Origin: Oscillospiraceae bacterium
GTDB taxonomy: Bacteria; Bacillota_A; Clostridia; Saccharofermentanales; Saccharofermentanaceae
Direction of reading: 5' to 3'
Assembly (NCBI GenBank): GCA_902791885.1
Contig: CADAXO010000095.1
Span: forward strand, 1-12,919
DNA length: 12,919 bases
Shown here: one piece after another, positions 1-6,044 of the stretch
How the letters are laid out: each line of letters begins with the position of its first letter
Position numbering within the stretch: the stretch's first letter is position 1
Position numbers and translations under genes: made by a program
The notes under the pieces: model-generated
The model's input: only the letters and a program-made list of their open reading frames with translations
What the model was told of the DNA's origin: nothing
The model's database searches: none

Positions 1-1781
1 AGAAGTATCGCGTAATCGATAGTCGCACCGAGCTGAATGGTTCCAACACAGATCGAAGCTATGAAAGGAAGCGTCGCGCCCGTGTAGTAAGAGATCGACA
101 TATTGATATAGATAGCAAGCTCAACTACGGATACCAGGATCAACGGAAGCGATACAGACTTCAGAACAACAAGGATAAGGATGAAGATCGCGAGGATACT
201 AACAAGACTTACTACCTTGAAGTCACGGTCGGTTATCTCGATCAGGTCTTTGGTCGCAGGAGCTTCTCCGACCAGCATCGAGTTAGGATCGTATCTTTTA
301 ATTATCTGCGATATCTCTTCGCACTGTGCATTGATCTCGTCTGTAGCTACCTGATAAGCAGATGAGACCACGATCAGCTTATACTCATCGCTTTCAAGCT
401 TTGATGCGACTTCGGAAGGTATCATCTCATCAGGGATCAAAGGTCCTACGACAGAATCAAGACCCAGGGCGAAGTTAACACCCTCCACTTCTCTTATCTC
501 CTCAAGCATATTGTTTGTGTCCCTTGAAGACATAGATGAATCTGTAAGTATCATAGATACTGAAGAGACATCGTAGTTGCTCTCAAGTGCCTCGTTAGCC
601 TGCACGGAACCCAATGATGCAGGAAGGCTTGAGTCGAGCTTGTAGTAAACATTAAGTCTGCTGTAGCCGAAAACAGCGGGCAGCCACAAAAGAAGCACGA
701 TAATTGCAACAGCAACGTATCTTTTCGAGATGATCTTGGAAAGAAGATTGCCCTTAAGCTGCAGTGTCTTGTGGTGCGTCTTTGCTATAGGCTTATCGAA
801 AAGCAGTATCAGCGAAGGCAGAATCGTAACACAGCAGATAACTCCGAGAACTACGCCTTTCGCCATGACGATACCCATATCAAGTCCGAGGGTGAAAGTC
901 ATGAAGCACATGGCAAGGAAGCCCGCGATAGTTGTAAGAGACGAACCTACAACAGAAGTTATAGTCGCAGCGATGGCACTCGCCATAGCCTCCTTATTGT
1001 CGGAACAGGTCTGCTTGTGCTCGATATAACTGTTATAAAGGAAGATCGAGTAGTCCATGGTAACCGCAAGCTGCAGGATCGCAACGAGAGCCATAGTGAT
1101 AAACGAAATCTCACCCTTAACGAAATTCGTGCCGAGGTTATAGACAATCGAGATTCCGATATCCGCAAGGAAAAGGATAGGAACCAGGAATGAATCTGTC
1201 ATAAAGAACAGAACCACGAGAGCCAAAGCAACAGCTATAAGCGTATATACGGGTGTCTGCTCCTGAACTAGATTCTTGGTATCGGTAACGACCGCTGCCA
1301 TACTCGACAGCAGACACTGTCTTCCTGCGACATCTCTTATCTCCTCCACAGCCGCCATAGTCTCATCTGCGGAACTCGTTGTGTCGAAGAAGATAAACAT
1401 CAGGCATCCCTGCCCATCCTTGGAACAGAACACATCCTGAACGGAATCAGGCATCATCTCCATGGGGATCTGTCCCTGTGTCAGCGAGTTATAAGAAATA
1501 ACGTCAGCGACATGGTCGACCTCCATGAGCCTGTCCCTCATTTCGATCTGTTCCCTGTCGGTAAGCCCGTCGCATACGAAGATTCCGTACGCTCCTTTAC
1601 CGAAGTCATTAAGCAGTACGTCCTGCCCCTGCATTGTCTCGATGTCGTCCGGCAGATAGTACAGAATGTCGTAATTGATCTTGGTATGTAAGAATCCAAG
1701 AACAGACGGAATAAGCAGAAGAACCGCCAGGATCAGTATTGCATGACGCATACGTACGACAAGATTTCCGAACTTAGTCAT
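1..1781 (-). CDS. MMPL/RND-superfamily exporter, 3' end cut by window edge
   Basis: This is the first 593 codons of a large membrane protein of the MMPL branch of the RND superfamily; it stays open to base 1, so the C-terminus lies outside the window. The start is the ATG at 1781-1779, preceded by AGAGAGGTG with about 9 bases of spacing. The first hydrophobic helix spans roughly residues 10-30. An outside domain follows, then a cluster of helices near 180-340 containing TMDYSIFLYNSY (about residues 239-250), which is the Gly/Asp-Tyr motif of MMPL proton-relay helices. A second copy, TIDYAIL, appears at the very edge, so the protein has the duplicated two-half architecture of the family. These proteins export lipids, drugs or hydrophobic metabolites using the proton gradient; the substrate here cannot be told. 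The gene is divergent from a tetR gene and shares its operators, so it is very likely the repressor's main target. The family call is strong and the substrate unknown. Confidence 0.9.
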   Translation of the reverse strand, partial: MTKFGNLVVRMRHAILILAVLLLIPSVLGFLHTKINYDILYYLPDDIETMQGQDVLLNDFGKGAYGIFVCDGLTDREQIEMRDRLMEVDHVADVISYNSLTQGQIPMEMMPDSVQDVFCSKDGQGCLMFIFFDTTSSADETMAAVEEIRDVAGRQCLLSSMAAVVTDTKNLVQEQTPVYTLIAVALALVVLFFMTDSFLVPILFLADIGISIVYNLGTNFVKGEISFITMALVAILQLAVTMDYSIFLYNSYIEHKQTCSDNKEAMASAIAATITSVVGSSLTTIAGFLAMCFMTFTLGLDMGIVMAKGVVLGVICCVTILPSLILLFDKPIAKTHHKTLQLKGNLLSKIISKRYVAVAIIVLLLWLPAVFGYSRLNVYYKLDSSLPASLGSVQANEALESNYDVSSVSMILTDSSMSSRDTNNMLEEIREVEGVNFALGLDSVVGPLIPDEMIPSEVASKLESDEYKLIVVSSAYQVATDEINAQCEEISQIIKRYDPNSMLVGEAPATKDLIEITDRDFKVVSLVSILAIFILILVVLKSVSLPLILVSVVELAIYINMSISYYTGATLPFIASICVGTIQLGATIDYAIL

Positions 1782-1807
1782 TATCCGATTCACCTCTCTT
1801 CAGTTTT

Positions 1808-1820
1808 TGACCATCAGTCA
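1808..1820. promoter_or_regulatory. TetR operator 1 (TGACC-ATC-AGTCA)
   Basis: This is a 13-base imperfect palindrome with 5-base half sites around a 3-base centre. It differs from operator 2 only at one base of the right half. It lies just downstream of the inferred start point of the exporter promoter, where a bound repressor would block initiation or clearance. Binding by the adjacent TetR protein is inferred from position and repetition. Confidence 0.75.
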
Positions 1821-1829
1821 TTTTTACTT

Positions 1830-1857
1830 ATCATATCACTTTCTGACCATCGGTCAA
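1830..1857 (-). promoter_or_regulatory. Promoter for the MMPL exporter
   Basis: On the minus strand TTGACC (1857-1852) is followed after 16 bases by TATGAT (1835-1830), a good sigma-A type promoter. The inferred start is near 1823, giving a leader of about 40 bases that contains operator 1 and the ribosome site at 1791-1799. Confidence 0.7.
1844..1856. promoter_or_regulatory. TetR operator 2 (TGACC-ATC-GGTCA)
   Basis: This is a perfect 13-base palindrome, the best copy of the repeated element and probably the closest to consensus. Read on the minus strand with one more base, it begins TTGACC, which also serves as the -35 hexamer of the exporter promoter. Repressor binding here would directly mask the -35. 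Confidence 0.8.
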
Positions 1858-1875
1858 TAATTCAAAGCGAATTTG

Positions 1876-1904
1876 TTGACCAAAAGTCAATATTTGTGTA
1901 AACT
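1876..1904 (+). promoter_or_regulatory. Promoter for tetR, probably leaderless
   Basis: TTGACC (1876-1881) and TAAACT (1899-1904) are 17 bases apart. The expected transcription start is 6-7 bases further on, at 1910-1911, which is the A of the tetR ATG. No Shine-Dalgarno sequence precedes that ATG, which agrees with a leaderless transcript. The -10 matches the consensus at only four of six positions. Confidence 0.55.
1877..1889. promoter_or_regulatory. TetR operator 3 (TGACC-AAA-AGTCA)
   Basis: This is the third copy of the palindrome. With its flanks it reads TTGACCAAAAGTCAA, a near-perfect inverted repeat. Its left end TTGACC (1876-1881) is also the -35 of the tetR promoter, which points to autorepression. 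A fourth half site, TGACC, at 1904-1908 runs into the tetR start codon; its other half is degenerate. Confidence 0.75.
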
Positions 1905-1910
1905 GACCAT

Positions 1911-2537
1911 ATGGGTAAGGCTGAAGAGAACAAAAGATTTAAAAGAAATAACCTACTGACCAAGTCGTATGATCTGTTTACGACCAAGGGAATTACCGAC
2001 ACCTCGATCTCTGATATCGTTAACAGTGCAGGTGTCGCCAAGGGCACATTCTACTTCTATTTCAAGGATAAACAGGATATTATCGACCACCTTATCGCGA
2101 GAAAATCCGAAGGTATCCTTATCAATGCGGTCAATTATCTTAATGACAGGAAGAAAGCCGATCCCGATATCTCAACAGTAGACATGATCATTGCCGTTGC
2201 GGATTCGATGGTCACCGACTTATCCAAAGATCCCAAGCTTGTAAGATTTCTTAACAGGAACTTGAATCTCGGGTTCTACCAGAAATTTGTAACTGACGAT
2301 ACTTTGATCACAACGATCAACGTTCATGAAGAATACGAGGAGATCCTCCACTCCAACGGAGCTAAGTGGAAGGACGAGATGATAATGCTCTATACTCTTA
2401 TTGAGTTTATAAGTTCAACGGCACACACGATAATACTTGAAGGCAGGCCCTGCGATCTTGATACATATAAGCCTTATATGTTTGAGTGTATCCGTAAGAT
2501 CTGCGAAGTCTTCGCCCTCGAACAGGATGAGACATGA
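1911..2537 (+). CDS. TetR/AcrR-family transcriptional repressor
   Basis: This 208-residue protein has the size and layout of TetR-family regulators. The N-terminal DNA-binding domain spans about residues 10-58, with the helix-turn-helix at 32-51 (TSISDIVNSAGVAKGTFYFY) followed by the typical FKDKQDII segment. The C-terminal two thirds is helical and would hold the ligand pocket and dimer face; its sequence does not reveal the ligand. The ATG at 1911 is chosen because the helix-turn-helix is then at the usual distance from the N-terminus and no other start lies upstream in frame with a ribosome site. It is divergent from the MMPL exporter, with three palindromes between them, so it most likely represses both the exporter and itself and is released by an exported or toxic compound. 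Its stop overlaps the start of the next gene (ATGA), so it also heads a small operon. Confidence 0.93.
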   Translation: MGKAEENKRFKRNNLLTKSYDLFTTKGITDTSISDIVNSAGVAKGTFYFYFKDKQDIIDHLIARKSEGILINAVNYLNDRKKADPDISTVDMIIAVADSMVTDLSKDPKLVRFLNRNLNLGFYQKFVTDDTLITTINVHEEYEEILHSNGAKWKDEMIMLYTLIEFISSTAHTIILEGRPCDLDTYKPYMFECIRKICEVFALEQDET

Positions 2538-3202
2538 GTAATACACGACCTATCACCGGAACAGAAGCCAAGAAAGCCGATATATATGCGATCGAGACCA
2601 TGGGTATCCCCTCTCTCGAACTTATGGAGAATGCTTCTAAAGAAGTACTCGAATATCTTGCAGAAAACTTTGCCGAAGCTTCAATACTGATCCTTTCCGG
2701 CACAGGCAATAACGGTGCCGACGGTATTTGCGTAGCTAAGCTCATCCTTAACGATGACAGGTTTACATTTAATCCCACTGTACTTGTATCGGGCAATCTC
2801 GAGCATGCGAGCTGGGAGTTTCTTCATCAGTTATCCGAGTACAAGAAGCTCGGCGGTATCTTCAGCGTAGTAAACGCAGACTATAAGTTCCCTGATGCCG
2901 ACGTACTCGTTGACGCTGTTTTCGGTATCGGTCTGCAGACTATACTTCGCGAAGACAGAGCTGCACTTCTGCGTGCCGCGGATGCCAAAGCATATCCCAA
3001 TGTAGTTGCAATCGACGTTCCTTCCGGAATCAACTCCGATAACGGAAAGCTTCTCGGCGGCGGCATACATGCTACTGCCACCATAACATTCGGCAGGAAC
3101 AAAACAGGACTTACCAAAGCCCTCGGCAAAGAATATGCAGGCGAGGTCATCATCAGGGACATCGGTATCCCCGACGAAGCTTATGATCACGCATTATCCT
3201 GA
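2534..3202 (+). CDS. nnrE: Stand-alone NAD(P)H-hydrate epimerase (YjeF N-terminal domain)
   Basis: This is a 222-residue protein matching the YjeF N-terminal domain, which interconverts the R and S forms of hydrated NADH/NADPH so that a dehydratase can repair them. Visible family motifs are the nucleotide-binding loop GTGNNGADG (residues 56-64), DAVFGIG (128-134), AIDVPSGIN (159-167) and a C-terminal GEVIIRDIGIP segment. Many bacteria fuse this domain to the C-terminal dehydratase (NnrD) in a protein of about 500 residues. Here the dehydratase half is absent and the reading frame ends cleanly, so dehydration must be done by a protein encoded elsewhere. The ATG overlaps the tetR stop by four bases and has an AGGA at 2524-2527, so it is probably translationally coupled to tetR. 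Why a metabolite-repair enzyme sits under a drug-type repressor is unclear; it may simply ride on the operon. Confidence 0.88.
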   Translation: MSNTRPITGTEAKKADIYAIETMGIPSLELMENASKEVLEYLAENFAEASILILSGTGNNGADGICVAKLILNDDRFTFNPTVLVSGNLEHASWEFLHQLSEYKKLGGIFSVVNADYKFPDADVLVDAVFGIGLQTILREDRAALLRAADAKAYPNVVAIDVPSGINSDNGKLLGGGIHATATITFGRNKTGLTKALGKEYAGEVIIRDIGIPDEAYDHALS

Positions 3203-3986
3203 TTACTATAAAGAATTTAAATGCATCGCGGGCGCCTGTAAGCACACCTGCTGTGCCGGATGGGAGATTGACGTAGACAAAGAGTCACTTCAAAGGTTCC
3301 TCGAAGATCCTTCCATAGCATCACACATTGAAGGTAATTCCATTGTTTTGGATAAAGACGAGCGCTGCCCCTTTCTTAACTCTGACGGGCTTTGCGACAT
3401 GATACTTAAGCACGGTGAGGACTACATCTGCGACATCTGCACCGAGCACCCCAGGTTCTACAATAATTACGGCGACCATATCGAGGCCGGTCTTGGCCTG
3501 GTCTGCGAGGAAGCGTGCCGCCTGATATTAGAGCGCGATACCGACTTCACGCTTATTCCTCCCCTTGAGCTTTCGCTTGATATCAAGGCCGTATTCGACA
3601 CATCGAAAAGCTTGTTTTCCAGACTTAAGGATCTAAAAAAAGATATTTCTTCTCCTGTCACTAGAGCTTCTTTTATCAATACACTTGAAGTTATGGATCC
3701 TTCCTGGACCTCCATGATCGACCGGATTATCAAAGACCCGCCTTCAATTGCCGATGAAGAGTCCTTGATCAACAGCGATCAGAGAAGATTTTCCAATTTC
3801 TGCGCATATCTTCTATACAGATATCCGGACGAAGCGGGATTCGCCGTCGAGATGACATATCTTCTTGCTGATCTTGTTATCACGGGAAATGAAATACTCG
3901 ATGCCGCCCGTATGTTCTCAGGCGAGATCGAGTATTCGGATATTAATATCGATGAAGCTATAATAAGATTCTCTGACGCTGATTAA
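3183..3986 (+). CDS. FliB-like cysteine-cluster protein (annotated in the family as flagellin lysine-N-methylase)
   Basis: This 267-residue protein has the cysteine signature of the FliB family. CxxxxCxxxCC lies at residues 14-24 within FKCIAGACKHTCCAGW; CPFL..GLC follows at 62-71, CDIC..HPRF at 83-92, and a further pair at C108 and C112. These cysteines are thought to bind an iron-sulfur cluster or metal. Salmonella FliB methylates flagellin lysines, but many homologues occur in bacteria without flagella, so the substrate is unproven. No flagellar gene is in the window, and the protein is shorter than the roughly 400 residues of Salmonella FliB. The start at 3183 is preferred over an in-frame ATG at 3135 because MITHYPDYYKEFKC is the usual N-terminal context. 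It overlaps nnrE by 20 bases and lacks a good ribosome site, which suggests translational coupling. Its end overlaps the convergent lipoprotein gene by four bases. Confidence 0.8.
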   Translation: MITHYPDYYKEFKCIAGACKHTCCAGWEIDVDKESLQRFLEDPSIASHIEGNSIVLDKDERCPFLNSDGLCDMILKHGEDYICDICTEHPRFYNNYGDHIEAGLGLVCEEACRLILERDTDFTLIPPLELSLDIKAVFDTSKSLFSRLKDLKKDISSPVTRASFINTLEVMDPSWTSMIDRIIKDPPSIADEESLINSDQRRFSNFCAYLLYRYPDEAGFAVEMTYLLADLVITGNEILDAARMFSGEIEYSDINIDEAIIRFSDAD

Positions 3987-4453
3987 TACTGGGTGAAATC
4001 AAATACGATTCTCTCGCCGTCAAAGACTGAATAGTGGAGATCTACCGTCGGATAGTTATCAGCTATGAACTGATCGCATGTATACCACGGTCCCTCACCT
4101 AAAGTTTCCGTATCGATCTTCTCGAATTCATATTCCGGAGCATCAGTCTCTTCCCACTCGTATTCCTCCGTAAGTCTGTCTGCTTCTTCCTCTGTAAGAT
4201 AGATCACTCCGCGGAATCTGTAATCAGTGGGTCCGATAGAACGTCCGCCCCAGTCGTAATAGACTTCCTCATACACGCAATGATCATAATCCTGCAAGGC
4301 ATCCATATAGTTTTCCATGATCCAGGAATTGTCATAAAGATTAGCAACTATCTCAGGCTCATTTCTGTTCTTCCTCTCCCTTGTGCAGGCAGACATAAAC
4401 AGACATGACGATGCCAAAGTCATTATTAACATGCATTTAAGCATTCTTCTCAT
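3983..4453 (-). CDS. Small acidic lipoprotein of unknown function
   Basis: This 156-residue protein begins with a lipoprotein signal: basic MRRMLK, a hydrophobic stretch, then the lipobox MSAC with the lipidated cysteine at residue 23. The mature part is strongly acidic and rich in aromatics (for example EEVYYDWGG and EEYEWEE). It shows no catalytic motif I recognise. It should be anchored on the outer face of the membrane. The start at 4453 is well supported by GGAGGAAA at 4461-4468 with about 10 bases of spacing. Its end is tail-to-tail with the FliB-like gene, overlapping by four bases, and it is divergent from the metallo-hydrolase gene. It appears to be monocistronic. I cannot assign a family. 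Confidence 0.8.
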   Translation of the reverse strand: MRRMLKCMLIMTLASSCLFMSACTRERKNRNEPEIVANLYDNSWIMENYMDALQDYDHCVYEEVYYDWGGRSIGPTDYRFRGVIYLTEEEADRLTEEYEWEETDAPEYEFEKIDTETLGEGPWYTCDQFIADNYPTVDLHYSVFDGERIVFDFTQY

Positions 4454-4469
4454 ACTATAGTTTCCTCCA

Positions 4470-4484
4470 AAAGTTCAGAACTTT
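4470..4484. repeat. Perfect palindrome AAAGTTC-A-GAACTTT in the lipoprotein leader
   Basis: Seven-base perfect arms surround one central base. After one mismatch the match continues with CC/GG, giving about 20 bases overall. It lies between a TATAAT (4497-4492, minus) and the ribosome site of the lipoprotein gene, so it could be an operator or a small leader hairpin next to the Shine-Dalgarno sequence. Confidence 0.5.
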
Positions 4485-4491
4485 CGGGCTG

Positions 4492-4497
4492 ATTATA
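4492..4497 (-). promoter_or_regulatory. Possible -10 element for the lipoprotein gene
   Basis: TATAAT reads on the minus strand 39 bases upstream of the lipoprotein start. No convincing -35 is found at 16-18 bases upstream, so this is a weak call. The divergent hydrolase gene has only candidate -10 boxes (CATAAT at 4523-4528, TATTAT at 4536-4541), also without a clear -35. Confidence 0.35.
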
Positions 4498-4560
4498 CTA
4501 TTCATCAACTTTCTTTTACGGGCATAATTGTGGCATATTATAACCAAAGGACAGGATATT

Positions 4561-5367
4561 ATGATCAAAGAAATAAAATACGGAACCACTAATACATATC
4601 TGATCATCGGAAGTAAGGGCAAACTCCTTTTCGATACGGATTGGGCGGGAACGCTGCAGCCATTCTGCAGTGCCGTGAAGTCCGCGGGCGAAACCGTGCA
4701 GAGCATAAACTGTATCCTTATCTCTCATTATCATCCGGATCATATGGGCATTGTTCAGGAGATCGCCGATATGGGTCCCGTGATATGTGCAGCGGATATT
4801 CAGAAAGATTATATCCATTCTTCTGACAGGATCCTTCAGCGTGATAAGCGTGCCGTTTTTACTCCTGTTAAGGATGAAGCCGTCCGCTTTTTCTCTATTG
4901 AGGAAAGCCGTGATTTTCTTAAGGAACTCGGAATCGACGGCGAGGTGTATTCCACCCCCGGGCACACAGATGACAGTATAAGCCTGATGCTTGATTCCGG
5001 AGAACTCTTCGTCGGCGATCTTAATCCTCTGTATGAGCTCGAACTTCACCGCGGAACTATTATAGAAGAAACTTGGAACATGCTTTTGTCCAAGCACCCC
5101 CGAAAAGTTTATTACGGCCATGCACCTGCGGCAGATCTTAAGTCTAATCCTCTCGGCCGTCTTCTCGGCAAAACTGCTCCTGATGACATATATGCTCTGG
5201 TTAAGAAGATAACACGATATGTCGACAAGGGAATTCCCAAGGATGTTATCGCAGCCAAGACCGGTGCCGACCCGGTGTTTGTTGAAGATGTAACGAGAAT
5301 GTATGTAACTCATCCCGGAGTATCAGTTCAGGGGATCCTTGACCGTATTGAGATCAAAGGGAAATAA
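4561..5367 (+). CDS. Metallo-beta-lactamase-fold hydrolase with C-terminal helical extension
   Basis: This 268-residue protein has the full metal-binding set of the MBL fold: HYHPDH (residues 56-61), PGHTDD with H135, GDL with D153, and GH with H187. A two-metal hydrolase is therefore expected to be active. After the fold, residues 205-268 form a helical extension with a helix-turn-helix-like stretch (KGIPKDVIAAKTGADPVF, 223-240) ending in THPGVSVQGILDRIE. The substrate is not predictable; relatives cleave thioesters, lactones, phosphodiesters or phosphonates. No signal peptide is seen, so it should be cytosolic. The start at 4561 is chosen over the in-frame ATG at 4528 because AAAGGA (4546-4551) lies 9 bases before it and because MIKEIKYGTTNTYLI begins the fold directly. 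It is followed 21 bases later by the small immunity-like gene on the same strand, so the two may be cotranscribed. Confidence 0.88.
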   Translation: MIKEIKYGTTNTYLIIGSKGKLLFDTDWAGTLQPFCSAVKSAGETVQSINCILISHYHPDHMGIVQEIADMGPVICAADIQKDYIHSSDRILQRDKRAVFTPVKDEAVRFFSIEESRDFLKELGIDGEVYSTPGHTDDSISLMLDSGELFVGDLNPLYELELHRGTIIEETWNMLLSKHPRKVYYGHAPAADLKSNPLGRLLGKTAPDDIYALVKKITRYVDKGIPKDVIAAKTGADPVFVEDVTRMYVTHPGVSVQGILDRIEIKGK

Positions 5368-5388
5368 ACAACATAAGGCATGTAAAAT

Positions 5389-5775
5389 ATGATCGAGATA
5401 ACAACACCGGATTTTAAACTCACGTTAAATCCCAAAGTATATGACGGCCCTACCCCGTACAATATGAACCTGCAGGCTGATATCGTCAGCACAAACTTCT
5501 CTGTCAGCACTGAGATAGACACCGGTTCTTTGCAGTTTAATGAGTTTATACATCAGCTTATAAAAATGTATAACAGCTTAAAAGGAACGGCAGAACTTAC
5601 AGGAAACGATAACCAGAAGATCGTCTTCGAGGCAACACGCACAGGGAAAATCATCATTAAAGGCAATCTGGGCAGATGCTTTAAAGATGAGGATTACAAA
5701 GTGAGCTTTGCTGTCGAGGTTGATCAGACAGACTTAAGCAAGTCTGTAAGAAACATCGAAAAGGACTATGACTGA
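5389..5775 (+). CDS. Small cytosolic protein, possibly WapI-type immunity family
   Basis: This 128-residue protein has no signal peptide or membrane segment and looks like an alternating beta-strand fold. Its order of elements is a short N-terminal strand, then SVSTEIDTGSLQFNEFIHQL leading into one helix, then LKGTAEL, then FEATRTGKIIIKGNLG, then FAVEVDQTDL. This resembles what I recall of WapI-like immunity proteins that pair with contact-dependent or polymorphic toxins. That assignment is a memory-based resemblance, not a motif call. No toxin gene is adjacent, so if it is an immunity gene it is an orphan here. It lies 21 bases after the metallo-hydrolase stop. The ribosome site is weak (ATAAGG), and an ATG directly followed by TAA sits at 5380, nine bases upstream. 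Codon use looks like its neighbours. Confidence 0.6.
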   Translation: MIEITTPDFKLTLNPKVYDGPTPYNMNLQADIVSTNFSVSTEIDTGSLQFNEFIHQLIKMYNSLKGTAELTGNDNQKIVFEATRTGKIIIKGNLGRCFKDEDYKVSFAVEVDQTDLSKSVRNIEKDYD

Positions 5776-5831
5776 TTTATGAAACACAGAATCACCGGGT
5801 TACAATAGTTAATTAAGGGAGGTATGTATTC

Positions 5832-6010
5832 ATGGATGAGATTTGGGAAGAAATGTATAACGCGGCAAAGGTGCTCCCTGCGGTGCGTGCAGGGAATTAA
5901 TGGTTCAGCTTATGCCCGGAAGATATCAGAACATCGAGATCATGATCGATTATTCCAAAGGCCGTGTAATGAGACTCGGTGAGCTTACGCCTGAGTGGTG
6001 GATCGATTAA
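5832..6010 (+). pseudogene. Cytidine deaminase-like gene with its centre deleted
   Basis: The gene starts normally at the ATG at 5832, with AAGGGAGG 9 bases upstream, and codes for MDEIWEEMYNAAK, a typical N-terminus of clostridial cytidine deaminase-like proteins. Near 5865-5872 the sequence jumps into another frame (the one read from 5861) that encodes PCGACREL, the second zinc-binding motif. That frame then runs as MVQLMPGRYQNIEIMIDY to LGELTPEWWID and stops at 6008-6010. The original frame ends early at a TAA at 5898-5900. The first zinc motif (the HAE/CAE-type active-site segment) and about 80-90 residues are missing relative to the usual 130-140. Both metal-ligand halves are needed for catalysis, so the product cannot be an active deaminase. 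The ends are little decayed, so the deletion is probably recent. It lies directly before another damaged gene. Confidence 0.85.
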
Positions 6011-6044
6011 CATAGGATTATATTTGTGGAATAAGGAGATTAAT

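Noticed and set aside
730..1193. Two overlapping plus-strand frames (99 and 140 codons)
   Set aside because: They lie antisense within the MMPL exporter, have no ribosome site or family features, and read as low-complexity basic/charged sequence.
3135..3182. Upstream ATG for the FliB-like gene
   Set aside because: It would add 16 residues of Ser/Arg-rich sequence antecedent to the conserved N-terminus and overlap nnrE by 68 bases.
4528..4560. Longer start for the metallo-hydrolase at 4528
   Set aside because: There is no ribosome site before it, while 4561 has AAAGGA at proper spacing and begins the fold directly.
4516..5313. Minus-strand open frame of 265 codons
   Set aside because: It is antisense to the metallo-hydrolase, which has complete metal motifs and a ribosome site. 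The antisense translation shows no recognisable domain.
5979..6044. Upstream ATG extending the nitroreductase fragment
   Set aside because: The added residues overlap the end of the deaminase pseudogene; AAGGAG points to the ATG at 6045.
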